A stretch of 64,000 bases of DNA from a virus: the IMG/VR virus record IMGVR_UViG_3300007754_000008, positions 1 through 64,000 of that record, one strand, 5' to 3'. Each line of letters opens with the position of its first letter. The first letter of the stretch is position 1. Shown here piece after piece: positions 32,449-43,100 of this stretch. Under the pieces are notes generated by a model. The model searched no databases. It was not told the DNA's origin and saw nothing but the letters and a program-made list of their open reading frames with translations. The translations under genes and the position numbers were made by a program.

Positions 32449-34617
32449 ATGCTACAAAAAATAGGTTTTCTACCAGGATTTAATAAACAGATTACCCCTA
32501 CAGGAGCAGAAGCTCAATGGACAGAGGGGGAAAATGTACGTTTTAGATATGGTACTCCTGAAAAAATAGGAGGATGGTCACAGCTAGGAGACACAGCTTT
32601 AACAGGCTCGGCTCGAGCTATTCATCAAATGGTCAACAAAAATGGAATTAAATATTCCATTATTGGAACCAATAGAATTTTATATGCTTATACTGGGGAA
32701 GCCCATTATGACATACACCCTATTAAAACTGATTTCGGAGCCTTAACAGATAAGCTCGCATCTACTTCAGGCTCTGCTATTCTTACAATTACTTTATCCT
32801 CTACAGATGGAATGACGGCAGGAGATATTTTATATCTTGAAAATGTTACACCACCAACGGGTTCAGGTTATTCTGCATCTGATTTTGACAATAAAACTTT
32901 TATGATAACTGAGGTTGTAAACACTACTTCAGTTACAATTACTATGGCCTCTAATGCTAGTGGAACCGCTACGGATGGAGATCTTTCTGTTAAATGGTAT
33001 TATCCTGTAGGACCGGCTGAACAGGTGGGAGTTTTTGGATGGGGTATATCTCAATGGAGTGGAACAGTAACCGCTCCTCAAACGACAACTTTAAATGGAG
33101 CCATCACCGATGCTGCTGCAACGACTGGTATTACATTAACTAGTTCATTAGGTTTTCCTACCAGTGGAACTAGTACAATAAGAATAGGCACAGAGGATCT
33201 TACTTATACTGGAATTAGTTCAAATGTATTAACTGGAGTAGCTCGAGGAGTTAATGGAACAACAGCTGCTCTTCACTCAGATGGAGCAACCATTACAAAT
33301 ATTACTGACTATAGTGGATGGGGACAAGCCTCTTCGACAACTGACAAAGTTGCTGAACCTGGACTATGGTCCTTGGATAATTTAGGAAGTAATTTATTAG
33401 CTTTAATTTTTAATGGTCCTGTTTTTGAATGGGACGCAGATTTAACTACTGCTACTTCTACCAGAGCAACTATTGTTAGTGGTGCACCAACCGCGTCTCG
33501 TGATATGTTAGTTTCAACACCCGATCGTCACTTAGTTTTATTTGGAACTGAAACAACAATTGGTGATACTACAACACAAGATGACATGTTTATAAGATTC
33601 TCTTCTCAAGAGGATATCAACACTTGGACACCTACTGCAATCAATACCGCTGGCACACAAAGACTGGCTGCCGGATCACGGATCATGGGTGCAAAACTAG
33701 GTAGAAATACTATTTACGTATGGACAGATACCTCATTATTTACCATGCGTTTTGTAGGTCAACCTTTTACTTTCGCTTATGAGCAAGTAGGTACCAACTG
33801 TGGTTTAATTGGAAAAAATGCAGCGGCGGAAGTGGATGGTTCTGCTTATTGGATGTCTGAAAATGGTTTCTTTAGATTTACTGGTAAACTAGAATCAATG
33901 GACTGTTTGGTAGAAGATTATGTTTATGATGATCTTAATAAAACTTCTAATCAAATGATTTACTGTGGATTAAATAACTTGTTTGGAGAAGTAATGTGGT
34001 TTTATCCTACATCAGGTTCTAATGTAATAGATAGATGTGTTGTATATAGTTATTTAGATTCTACTATTAATAGACCTATATGGTATACAAACGCTAATTC
34101 TCTTTTTCCTAGAACAACTTGGGTGGACTCAGCTATCTTTGGTTTACCTCATGCTACATCTTATGATGCAGATACGGATACCTGTGATACCGTAGGAAAT
34201 ACAGATGGAGTTTCAACTTACTATGAGCATGAGACTGGCATCAATCAAGTTAAGGGTGGAACAACCACTGCTATTCCAGCTAACATTACTTCAGGAGATT
34301 TTGACATTACTCAAGATCAAAGACAAGGAATTACGTTTAGAGGAGACGGAGAATTTATGATGAGAGTCAGTAGATTTTTACCAGACTTTATAACCCAATC
34401 AGGAAACACAACTGTTACATTAAACCTTAGAAATTTTCCAAATGACACAGCAGCTAGTTCAACATTAGGACCGTTTACCATTACATCTTCTACTCAATAT
34501 AAATCTTGTAGAGCTAGAGGTAGAGCTGTTGCTGTTAAGATAGCAAATACAGCAGTAGATTCCAATTGGAAATTAGGAACTTTTAGATTAGATGTACATG
34601 CAGGAGGAAGAAGATAA
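32449..34617 (+). CDS. Tail hub protein (P22 gp10-like DNA stabilisation), 722 aa
   Basis: A long beta-rich protein with the features of P22 gp10-type hubs, which seal the exit of the DNA channel below the adaptor. An N-terminal LPGFNKQITPTGAEAQW leads into repeated beta blades. The middle has HLVLFGTET and LAAGSRIMGAKLGRNTIYVWTD (read in parts), typical of the gp10 propeller. An Ig-like insertion lies near residues 100-290. The C-terminus ends FRLDVHAGGRR. AAAGGA stands upstream of the ATG, with a short spacer. Position before the internal proteins agrees. Confidence 0.7.
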   Translation: MLQKIGFLPGFNKQITPTGAEAQWTEGENVRFRYGTPEKIGGWSQLGDTALTGSARAIHQMVNKNGIKYSIIGTNRILYAYTGEAHYDIHPIKTDFGALTDKLASTSGSAILTITLSSTDGMTAGDILYLENVTPPTGSGYSASDFDNKTFMITEVVNTTSVTITMASNASGTATDGDLSVKWYYPVGPAEQVGVFGWGISQWSGTVTAPQTTTLNGAITDAAATTGITLTSSLGFPTSGTSTIRIGTEDLTYTGISSNVLTGVARGVNGTTAALHSDGATITNITDYSGWGQASSTTDKVAEPGLWSLDNLGSNLLALIFNGPVFEWDADLTTATSTRATIVSGAPTASRDMLVSTPDRHLVLFGTETTIGDTTTQDDMFIRFSSQEDINTWTPTAINTAGTQRLAAGSRIMGAKLGRNTIYVWTDTSLFTMRFVGQPFTFAYEQVGTNCGLIGKNAAAEVDGSAYWMSENGFFRFTGKLESMDCLVEDYVYDDLNKTSNQMIYCGLNNLFGEVMWFYPTSGSNVIDRCVVYSYLDSTINRPIWYTNANSLFPRTTWVDSAIFGLPHATSYDADTDTCDTVGNTDGVSTYYEHETGINQVKGGTTTAIPANITSGDFDITQDQRQGITFRGDGEFMMRVSRFLPDFITQSGNTTVTLNLRNFPNDTAASSTLGPFTITSSTQYKSCRARGRAVAVKIANTAVDSNWKLGTFRLDVHAGGRR

Positions 34618-34781
34618 TGGCAAAGATAGTACAAACATTAACTAGAGCTAGTGAAGATTATAGGCAAGATGTAGCTCAATCACTTGTGCGAGACTTAGAC
34701 GCCGTGTTAGAGAAATTAAACTCAACTTTTCAAGAAGAATTAAAACAGGAGATAGAAGCTAGAAGTTTCTTTTTAGATTAA
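34617..34781 (+). CDS. Coiled-coil peptide, 54 aa
   Basis: TAATG overlaps at both ends. The chain is a single amphipathic helix: TRASEDYRQDVAQ then LVRDLDAVLEKLNST, ending SFFLD. Trimeric coiled coils of this sort occur in tail spikes and injection needles. Known to me only as a small gene beside tail hub in marine phages. Confidence 0.55.
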   Translation: MAKIVQTLTRASEDYRQDVAQSLVRDLDAVLEKLNSTFQEELKQEIEARSFFLD

Positions 34782-35116
34782 TGGCAGTAGTAAATATATA
34801 TAAATTTGCAGGATTAAATGCTAATACAGATAACACAGAAAAAAATCCTTTTGGAAGTGGTAATCCTTTGGTAACTGAGACTTATCTTATTAAGTCTATC
34901 ATTGTTAAATCTGCAGGAACTCCTGCACCTACTGTGACAAACGATGGTATTGTGGTTATTCAATCAGCAGCATTAACAGCTAATGAAAGTAAAGAATTAT
35001 TGACTCAACCGTTAATAGTTGAGGGTGGAAATACCCTTACAATTAAAGCAGGTAGTGCAGACGCTTTTACATTTGGTGTAAGCTATCTAAACATTAAAAA
35101 AGAGGTAACAACATAA
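34781..35116 (+). CDS. Beta-rich structural protein, 111 aa
   Basis: TAATG overlaps at both ends. The composition and length resemble the 100-residue protein at 19878; both may be copies of one virion accessory family. Contains IVKSAGTPAPTVTND. Function unknown. Confidence 0.55.
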   Translation: MAVVNIYKFAGLNANTDNTEKNPFGSGNPLVTETYLIKSIIVKSAGTPAPTVTNDGIVVIQSAALTANESKELLTQPLIVEGGNTLTIKAGSADAFTFGVSYLNIKKEVTT

Positions 35117-35286
35117 TGAGAGTAATAGAACCAGAAGAAATAATAACTACTATTTCTAACCTTAAAACCGGGGAAGTATATAAAAATGAAGAGGAATGGA
35201 AAGCCAAAGGAGTTGAGGAAAAGGACATTCGAAGAGACGTAAAAGTAATTATGCCAAGCCTTGATTTGTTTGGAAAAACACAGTAG
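35116..35286 (+). CDS. Small conserved protein, 56 aa
   Basis: The ATG overlaps the previous stop. The chain EEIITTISNLKTGEVYKNEE, then DIRRDVKVIMPSLDLFG, is a compact alpha/beta pattern that I associate with marine phage tail modules. Function unknown; its ends are well fixed by neighbouring genes. Confidence 0.58.
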   Translation: MRVIEPEEIITTISNLKTGEVYKNEEEWKAKGVEEKDIRRDVKVIMPSLDLFGKTQ

Positions 35287-35317
35287 TATAATAAACCCTA
35301 GGAAATAAGACAAAATT

Positions 35318-35866
35318 ATGGCAATAACAGATATTAATATTTCAGAACAATTAGAAACAGGAGCACCTTCTATTAAGTACGAAGGTAAAGAAGGGCCAAG
35401 ACCACCAGCACAATCACAAGAAGAAATGATGATAGCTAAACAAGTATGGGATGCTATGGGTCCAGAGGAAAAAGGTCAGTTTTCTAATTTTGATGAATTT
35501 TTTAGAAGTGGCGTTTGGAAACAAATACTACAACAAGCACAACAAGATGAGATGCAAGAACAAGGAGGCATCGGGAGCCTTGGACCACGGAACATGGAAC
35601 AAGGACCTGGTAGAATTCCTGCAAGATTCGGTGGTGACATGGAAGAATTAAGTATGAGAGAAACAATAGATACTCCACAAGGAATTGAAACGTTAGATGA
35701 AACTATGAAGATGGCAGGTGGTGGAGACAGGGGTTGGAAAGCTCAAATGCTAGCTGAAGATTTAGCACAGGAAGAATATGGAAAAGACTTTTATGATCTT
35801 TCTCAAGACAAACAAATAGAAATTTATACTATTGCTCTCGACATGATTGATAGTAGAGGAGAATAA
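35318..35866 (+). CDS. Hypothetical virion-type protein with repeat insertion, 182 aa
   Basis: CTAGGAAA serves as a weak SD. The chain is Glu/Gln/Met-rich and helical. Copy 2 of the dispersed 15-bp repeat lies inside it, at residues 89-93 (GPRNM), in the same frame as in the 721-residue gene. The downstream GGGDRGW segment is a weak Gly tag. Function unknown. Confidence 0.58.
   Translation: MAITDINISEQLETGAPSIKYEGKEGPRPPAQSQEEMMIAKQVWDAMGPEEKGQFSNFDEFFRSGVWKQILQQAQQDEMQEQGGIGSLGPRNMEQGPGRIPARFGGDMEELSMRETIDTPQGIETLDETMKMAGGGDRGWKAQMLAEDLAQEEYGKDFYDLSQDKQIEIYTIALDMIDSRGE
35583..35597 (+). repeat. Dispersed 15-bp repeat, copy 2
   Basis: GACCACGGAACATGG, identical to copies 1 and 3. Here it is enclosed by CCTTG and CAAGG arms (35578-35606) that can form a small hairpin. 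It reads GPRNM. Confidence 0.85.
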
Positions 35867-38067
35867 TGCCATTCAAATCAGAAAAACAAAGAAGATATTT
35901 ATGGGCTAACGAGCCAGAGATTGCAAGAGACTGGACGGATACCTATGGAAGTAGAATTGAAAAAAATAGTGGTGGGATATCACAGCTAGTTAAAAATAAG
36001 CCAGATGGTTCTAGACCAGGATATTATGGAGCTGACGAAGGTCATATGGGTGATACAATTGGTGGAAAAAAAACTAGTATGGGAACCTATACTCCAACTG
36101 AGGTAGATCGTGGAGGTGATGGACAACAAATTTCTGACGCTGATGCGCGCAGAGTTTTTCAATCACGACCAGATTTAAAAAAAGCTGCCGAAGATGCAAA
36201 AAGAGCTGAAGCTAAAGCAAGGAAAAAAAGACACAAAGAACGTATTAAAAAAGATACCAAAAAGAAAAAAGAAAAATTTTCTTATAAAAAATGGCACGAT
36301 GCTCAAACAAAAAAAGCAATAAACAAATCTGCTTTGGATATGTATGGAAGAATAGAACAATACGTTGATCCGATGGATGATTATGGTTTATCAGCAGAAG
36401 AGATTGCTGGCTTGGTATCAAAAAATCCAAGCTATGGTTATGATTTTAGTGAGTTAGACAAAGGAAAAGCAAACTTAAGAAGTAATATTGGAACTAGTAT
36501 AGAATCATCTAGACCAAATAAATACACAGTGAATCCTACTACTTCTTACGGTCTGTTAAATTCTCTTTTAAATTCAACTAGAAAAGACACACAAGTGACA
36601 GCACAAAATACTTTAGATGCAGCTAGAACTTATGTTGACATGGCTAACAGAGGAGCTTCACACAAAGAATACACAGATTTTAGAGATAGATTTAAAACAC
36701 CAACTACAGGGGGCGATGGCGATCAACCTTTATGGATGCAACTAGGTTATCCTAGTTACGCAGCATGGCAAGCGGCACAAGGTGGCGGCGGAGGCGGCAC
36801 TACTGTTGCTGAAAAAGTTGTAGAAACTGAATCCCCTTTTCAAAAATCATTGAATACTGGAACAGCACAGGCACTTTCTCCTTATTATGTTGGAGCTAAT
36901 CCAACAGCTGCTAACATAGCATGGGGACAAAAATATGGAGTCGACCCAAGAACTATGTACATGGCAGAAGGTGGACCAATCAGACAAAGATATTTCTTAG
37001 GTAAATTAGTTAAGAAGATAGGAAGAGCTGCGAAAAAAGTTATTAAGAGTCCTATTGGTAAAGCTGCTTTAATGTATGGTTTAGGAACTGGAATAGGATC
37101 CTTTATGCCTAGTGGAACAGGAACAGGATTAGGAAGATTTGCTTTGGGTAATGCTAAACAAAATTTAGGAGCTTTATTCCTTAGAAGCAAAGCACCCAAA
37201 AGTTGGGACATGACAGAAACAGCATTTAAAGCTTTGCCATGGTACAAAAAAATAAATCCATGGACAGGAATCGCTGCAGCTTCAACTCTACCTTTCTTCA
37301 TGGGTGGTCAAGAAGATGACGATCAAGACAAAGCTTTCGATTATGAGGGAGCTAAGAATGCATACATGAATGAACTTATGAGAATTAAAAGAGGTGCTTT
37401 AGCTGGTAGTTTAGATCCAAATCAATTTGTTTATCAAGGAATTAAAGATGGTGGAAGAATAGGTTATGCTGGTGGTGGATCAGAAGATCCAATGTTAGTA
37501 GATGAATATAAAAAGTATGTATTTGAAATGGAAGAAATGGGATTACAACCTATGTCTTTTGAAGAATTTAGAGCTCAAGCTATAGCCGGTATGGCAAGTG
37601 GTGGAAGAGCAGGATACTATGCAGGTGGTCAATCTATTCCATCAGAAAACTCAATGGAAGATGCTAGAAAAACAGCGATGCAAGATAGATTAGGTGGCAT
37701 TACAGAAGTAATGAAACAAGCAGATTTATATCGTCAAGGAGACGTAGGTCAAATGTACATGGCTGAAGGTGGACCCACTCAAGAAGCAGGAATCATGGAC
37801 CTTGGTGGTGTAGAAAAAGATTACAGAGAAACTGGTGGGTTTGTTCCTATTGGTAAAGAAGAAAAAGCTGATGACGTTCCAGCAAGATTAAGCCTTAACG
37901 AATTTGTAATGACAGCGGATGCAGTTCGTGGTATGGGTGATGGAAATATAGATCAAGGTGCAGAACGTATGGAAGATCTTATGGAAACATTAGAAGTAAA
38001 AGGTAAAAAAAATCAAGGAGCTCAAGATATGTTTGAAGTTTCGGAAAGGCTAAGCGCGGTAGTGTAA
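35866..38067 (+). CDS. GGRxGY-tagged internal virion protein, 733 aa
   Basis: TAATG overlap. The N-terminal PFKSEKQRRYLWANEPEIA is a well-known opening of phage proteins. Then come SRPGYYGADEG, a Lys-rich coiled stretch, and a hydrophobic segment at about 394-415 (GKAALMYGLGTGIGSFMP). GG tags cluster in the C-terminal half: MAEGGPIRQRY, DGGRIGYAGGG, SGGRAGYYAGG and MAEGGPTQEAG. The end has ARLSLNEFVMTADAVRGMG, a conserved terminal motif of tail-associated proteins. A role in the ejected set of internal proteins is inference. Confidence 0.7.
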   Translation: MPFKSEKQRRYLWANEPEIARDWTDTYGSRIEKNSGGISQLVKNKPDGSRPGYYGADEGHMGDTIGGKKTSMGTYTPTEVDRGGDGQQISDADARRVFQSRPDLKKAAEDAKRAEAKARKKRHKERIKKDTKKKKEKFSYKKWHDAQTKKAINKSALDMYGRIEQYVDPMDDYGLSAEEIAGLVSKNPSYGYDFSELDKGKANLRSNIGTSIESSRPNKYTVNPTTSYGLLNSLLNSTRKDTQVTAQNTLDAARTYVDMANRGASHKEYTDFRDRFKTPTTGGDGDQPLWMQLGYPSYAAWQAAQGGGGGGTTVAEKVVETESPFQKSLNTGTAQALSPYYVGANPTAANIAWGQKYGVDPRTMYMAEGGPIRQRYFLGKLVKKIGRAAKKVIKSPIGKAALMYGLGTGIGSFMPSGTGTGLGRFALGNAKQNLGALFLRSKAPKSWDMTETAFKALPWYKKINPWTGIAAASTLPFFMGGQEDDDQDKAFDYEGAKNAYMNELMRIKRGALAGSLDPNQFVYQGIKDGGRIGYAGGGSEDPMLVDEYKKYVFEMEEMGLQPMSFEEFRAQAIAGMASGGRAGYYAGGQSIPSENSMEDARKTAMQDRLGGITEVMKQADLYRQGDVGQMYMAEGGPTQEAGIMDLGGVEKDYRETGGFVPIGKEEKADDVPARLSLNEFVMTADAVRGMGDGNIDQGAERMEDLMETLEVKGKKNQGAQDMFEVSERLSAVV

Positions 38068-38378
38068 TGGGAGACAAAGCATTAAGAGGAAATAAACTTA
38101 CACGTGTAGGTTTTAAAGAAGGTCTATCTGTAAAACAGATTGATCCATTAGCCGCTCGTTTAACTGAAGCAGGCCACACTGGTGGGGCTAGTAAAAAGTT
38201 AACAAATTTAACATTTAAAAAATTTAAAAAAACGATTAGTAAAACACCAAATAAAATAATACCTAAAACTCAGAAAAAAAAGATAATAAAAGAACAAAAA
38301 AGTAAAAAAGATAAATTTGAACAAAAAGGACATAAATGGATGTCTCCAATTAAATTAAGAAAAGGTGGAAAAGTATAA
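38067..38378 (+). CDS. Very basic hypothetical protein, 103 aa
   Basis: The ATG overlaps the previous stop (TAATG), and the end overlaps the next start the same way. More than a third of residues are Lys or Arg. The end, SPIKLRKGGKV, is a Gly-Gly basic tail. Probably nucleic-acid-binding and internal to the particle (inference). Confidence 0.58.
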   Translation: MGDKALRGNKLTRVGFKEGLSVKQIDPLAARLTEAGHTGGASKKLTNLTFKKFKKTISKTPNKIIPKTQKKKIIKEQKSKKDKFEQKGHKWMSPIKLRKGGKV

Positions 38379-39241
38379 TGGCAACAGAAACATCGATAAC
38401 TAGACAGGCCCCCTATATTGAGGCCCTAGGTGAACAGTACGGAAAAGATTTAACGGCATTAACTGCCAAGAAAATGCCAACGGCAACCTATGCGCCAACG
38501 GTTGCAGGTCAAGATCCAGCTCAACAAGCAGCATATCAAATGGCTACAACACAAGGCCAAGGTATTGGAGCTTATCAACCGTACATAACACAAGCTGGAG
38601 CATATCAACAACAAGCTGCAGGGTTAACGGGACCGGGAGCAGGAACTGGAGTAGGATCAATTGCTTCTTATATGTCTCCTTATCAACAACAAGTTATAAA
38701 TACAACATTAGCAGAATACGATAAGCAAGCACAAAAAGGTATGACTGGAATTGGAACTCTTGCAGCTAAGTCTGGAAACTTAGGTGGAGGACGTGAAGGT
38801 GTAATGAGATCAGAATATCAAACACAATCAGATTTAAATAGAGCAATGTTAAATGCTCAAATGTTACAACAAGGTTTTGGCCAAGCTCAACAAGCAAGAG
38901 GAACAGCATTCGGTCAAGCAAGACAGTTAGGAGCAGATCAAATGCAAATGGCTGGCTTTGTACCAGGATTATATGGTCAAGATATTTCTAGATTAGGATC
39001 AGCGGGCGCGATCCAACAGGCTCAGACTCAAGCTACCCTAGATGCACAAAGAGAAGCAAATAGAATGGCAGCTTATGATCCTTATGAAAGACTAGGATAT
39101 ATGGGAGCAGGACTTGGAAATATTCTAGGAGGAATGGGCGGCCAATATCAAACAACAATAAGACCTGACCCGACACCGTTGCAGAGTGCGTTAGGTATTT
39201 TATCAACAGGACTAGGAGCATATCAAGCTTTTAAAAACTAA
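38378..39241 (+). CDS. Internal virion protein, Ala/Gln-rich, 287 aa
   Basis: Starts and ends in TAATG overlaps. The chain is rich in Ala, Gln, Gly and Thr, with long helical Gln segments (ANRMAAYDP, QLGADQMQMAG) and the conserved SGNLGGGREGVMRSEY. It has the composition of ejection proteins from the P22/T7 internal core, which form a channel for DNA. No enzyme motif is visible. Confidence 0.6.
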   Translation: MATETSITRQAPYIEALGEQYGKDLTALTAKKMPTATYAPTVAGQDPAQQAAYQMATTQGQGIGAYQPYITQAGAYQQQAAGLTGPGAGTGVGSIASYMSPYQQQVINTTLAEYDKQAQKGMTGIGTLAAKSGNLGGGREGVMRSEYQTQSDLNRAMLNAQMLQQGFGQAQQARGTAFGQARQLGADQMQMAGFVPGLYGQDISRLGSAGAIQQAQTQATLDAQREANRMAAYDPYERLGYMGAGLGNILGGMGGQYQTTIRPDPTPLQSALGILSTGLGAYQAFKN

Positions 39242-40161
39242 TGAGTAGAATATTTTACAGACCTATGTTTAGAACTGGAGGAAGCTCCAATGAAGGTATT
39301 ACATCTGGATTAAGATCTGGATATAATAGTGGAGGTCCAGCTAAACTTCAAAAAATTTTATCACTTATGGATTCGTATGCACCTGAACCAGAACTTCCTA
39401 AAAGTACAGCAGGTTCAGATTTTTTAATTGATTTTGGTTTAGATTTAGCAAGCAGAAGTCCGCAAGGAAACATAATTCAAACTGCAGCTATGTCAGCAAG
39501 AGAACCTTTTGACAGAATGCGAAAAACAAGAATGACAGAGAAAGCTATGGAGTATCAACAAGGAGCAGACCGAAGAAAATTAATAGGGGATTTAGCTTCT
39601 GATTTGTTTGATGATAAAACTTTAAGTGAGATAGATAGAAAAGTTGATCTATGGAAAAATTCTCATAAACCTTTAGAGGGTGAATCTGATAGCGATTATA
39701 ATGATAGAGCTTACAAAGAAGTGTGGGAAACATTTGAATTTAGTAAGTCAGGACATGTAAGACCTGAAGAAAAATATCAAAATGAAATAGACATGCAAGT
39801 CAATATATTAGCTGACAGTATTAGAAAACCTCCAGGTGAAGTAATTAGAAAAGTTGCTGAACATAAACATAAGATATCACAGAGTCTATATCCTGAATCT
39901 ATACAAGCTCAAATTGTAACTGGAAGAAACAGTTGGATAAATCATAGTCCAACGGCAGGAGACATAGATATCAGTGCTAAACCTGTAACAAATGACGAAG
40001 GTCAAATTACTATGTACAAAATAAAAGATGAAATGATTCCATTCTGGAAAATGGATAATGGTGGTCTTACATATGATTATAAAACAGGTAATCTATATAG
40101 AATTAGAATTACAGAAACAGATGCATTTTTTGAATTAGTACCGGATCCTGATAAAGAGTAG
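39241..40161 (+). CDS. Internal virion protein, 306 aa
   Basis: TAATG overlap with the preceding gene. The N-terminus carries a tag variant (FRTGGSSNEGITSGLRSGYNSGGP). Residues 60-125 are helical and basic. It precedes the 1543-residue protein by eight bases and shares the tag and context of ejection proteins. Family not recognised. Confidence 0.58.
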   Translation: MSRIFYRPMFRTGGSSNEGITSGLRSGYNSGGPAKLQKILSLMDSYAPEPELPKSTAGSDFLIDFGLDLASRSPQGNIIQTAAMSAREPFDRMRKTRMTEKAMEYQQGADRRKLIGDLASDLFDDKTLSEIDRKVDLWKNSHKPLEGESDSDYNDRAYKEVWETFEFSKSGHVRPEEKYQNEIDMQVNILADSIRKPPGEVIRKVAEHKHKISQSLYPESIQAQIVTGRNSWINHSPTAGDIDISAKPVTNDEGQITMYKIKDEMIPFWKMDNGGLTYDYKTGNLYRIRITETDAFFELVPDPDKE

Positions 40162-40169
40162 GAGGTACC

Positions 40170-43100
40170 ATGGTATTTGGATTTGACCCTAGAAAACTTG
40201 TCGAAGAGCAAAAAAAACTAGAGCAAGAAAAAGAAAATGATGCTGTTAAGAAACAACAGTTGGAAGATCAAAAACGTATTGATAAAGAAAATAGTTTAAG
40301 AAGAAATAGTAATTTAAAAGACGGTTTAGACTCTGCTACTAGAGCCATTCGTGAATTTAGATTTTTAAAAAATCATGGTGAAGATGCATACTATGATGCT
40401 AAAAAATCTGTAGATCCGAACTATAGAGATCCTAGAGACTATACTGACGCAGAAAATAAAGAATACTATCGAGGTGAATTTAAAAAAATGGAAGGCCTTT
40501 TCGAAGGTGTTACCATGGATTGGAAAACTTTAGATACCATATGGCCAGAAGATTTAAATGAAAATCAAAAAAGATTATTAAGTAAAAAATATAAAACTGT
40601 AGGACAGGAATATGGAGAGACTGATAAATCAGAAGATCATTATTCAAATCAAATTGTTCTAGCCAGCACTAAATCACAACCAGAAGATTTAAAACCAAAA
40701 ATAAAATGGGAAAGCTCAGGAAGAGCAGATGATCCTTTTGAAAATGAAGTAGGTATTTCTGAATCTATTTTAGGAGCCGTAGTATCAGGGGGAATAAAAA
40801 TTCCTTATGGATGGGCGAACTTAAGTGCAATGTTAATGGACTGGGCAGATAAAGAGGATGTACCTTTTGATCAAAGTCGAGTTGCTAAATTAGAAAGATG
40901 GTTTGACAATACGATGTTTGGTACTGTTATGGCGTGGGGAGAAGACAGAGCAAGAGAAAGTGCTATTGGACACATCACAGAAGCTATGGTTCAAATGTAC
41001 GGAAACTGGAAAGCAGTGGGAAAAAATGCTGTAAATGTTACTGATAAAGCTATTCAAATGGCTACTAAAGCTATTAAAGGAGTTAAAAGTGGTAAGTATG
41101 TAAGAACTGCCAAAAATGGAAACTTATATGAAGCTGCTAAAACAACTAAGAGATTAAATAGTATTGGAACTGGAGCAAGAAAATTTACTGCAGTAGCTAT
41201 AGGTGGTGGAGTAGCCGGAGCTTTAGTTTATGACACAGAAGATATTGGAACTTTTGGAGATTGGTTTTTTGATAAAGGAGAATACACAGCTTTAGATAGA
41301 AAAAAAAGAGGAGGTTCTAAAGAAGAAGCAACTCGTATGCTTTATAATAAACTAAAGTTTGGAGGAGAAATGGGATTTCCGATTATTCCAGCTATCTTTG
41401 GGTTAGGTAAACTAGGAAAGATTATTTATTATGGAGATAAATATAATGCTTACAGTAATAAATGGACTGAAAGATTTATTGATAAACATTTAGCTAAAAG
41501 ATTTAGAGCAAGAAATCAAAACCCCTCAGAAATATTTGAAGCAGGTCAAAGAATGACAGGAAAAGAAATGTCTTCTCAATTATTAGCTAATGATTATTTA
41601 AAATCTTTAGATCAAGTAACCAAAAGAATTTCTAAGTATACTCAAAAGGCATCTAATGCTTCTGGAATGACAGATGAATTATCTTCATGGATTGTTAACA
41701 CAATTAGAAGTGGTAACTTAGGAGTTAAAAATGGAAAAGTTGTAGTAACCGGTTATAAAAAAGAAACATTAAATAAAATGATGAAGTCTTTAACTAAAGA
41801 CTTAAAAGTAAAACCAGATGATGCAGTTGCTTTAATCGATGAACTTATAAAAGTTAATGGAAGCTGGGCTGAATTTCTAAACACTATTTTTAAAGGTGGT
41901 AATGTTACTACTAAAACTTTAACAGAGTTTGTAGAGCATATGTCTAGTAGAATAAGAAATAATTTAACTACTCAATATAGAATTTTTAATGACAAAGGAG
42001 TCAGAGTTTTAAACGAATATGCACCATCTGCTGACGTTAAAAAAGAAGTAGCTCAAATCTTTATGAAGAATGCATCTAATAGTAAAACACTTCATAAATT
42101 AACAAAAAATCAAGCTGATGAAATTGTTAATCTTATTATTAAAAACGTAGAGTTAGATCCTATGACCGCTAAACCTGTGTTTAAGTGGCCAACTTATGAT
42201 CCTTTATCCGATAAGAAAATGATTACTAAAAATTTATCTGAAAATATTACAGGCGGAGGAAAATTTAAACCAGATAAAGAAGGTGGATTAATACAAACTA
42301 AATCAGATCTTGCAGCATTTAATAAATTGTTTGGTAGTTATGAACAAGCAAATAATGTAATTGCCAATGTAACCACGGACCTTGCGGGAATTGCCGCTAG
42401 AGATAGATTTTATAATAAACTTGCAGATGACTCTAGAAGATTAGAAAAAATGGGAGAGCCCGCTTTAGTTTATGACGATCCTTTAAAAGCTAGTAAAGCA
42501 TTTAATAGTGCAGTCTCGGGTGAAAAAATTATAAACACTCCTTTAAAACTTCCTCAAAGTTTAGCTGAAGAAGTATACACTGTTCCATTAAATGGAATGT
42601 GGACTACAGAAAATATTGCACATGGATTAAAATATGGAGCAGAAGTTTCTTTATCAAGAAAGAATATGCCTATGTGGTATCAGATAGGAGTAATGATTCC
42701 GAAAGGATTAGTTCAAGCAGGTAAAACAGTCTTCGGTCCTTTTACTCACACAAGAAACTTTACATCAGGAGCAGTTACAACTATTGCAACAGGTAATATT
42801 GCTATCCCGCCTACTGAAATAATTAAAGCATGGCGAACAGCTTATAGATCTATTCAACCACAAATATTAGGAAAGAATAGACCTGGATTAAAGGTAGCTG
42901 TCGATACGTCCATGTCAGGTAAATTTAGACCAGGAGCTAACACTACTGACCCAAATAAATTAATACCGGCCACTGAATTTGTAGAAGAAGGGGGTCAATC
43001 TTTATATAGATTTTTACTTGACGAAGGAATGGTTAACGCCAGTGCAACTTACAGAGACTTAATGGGTCTAATTGATGACACATCTAAAGCAGGATTCTTT

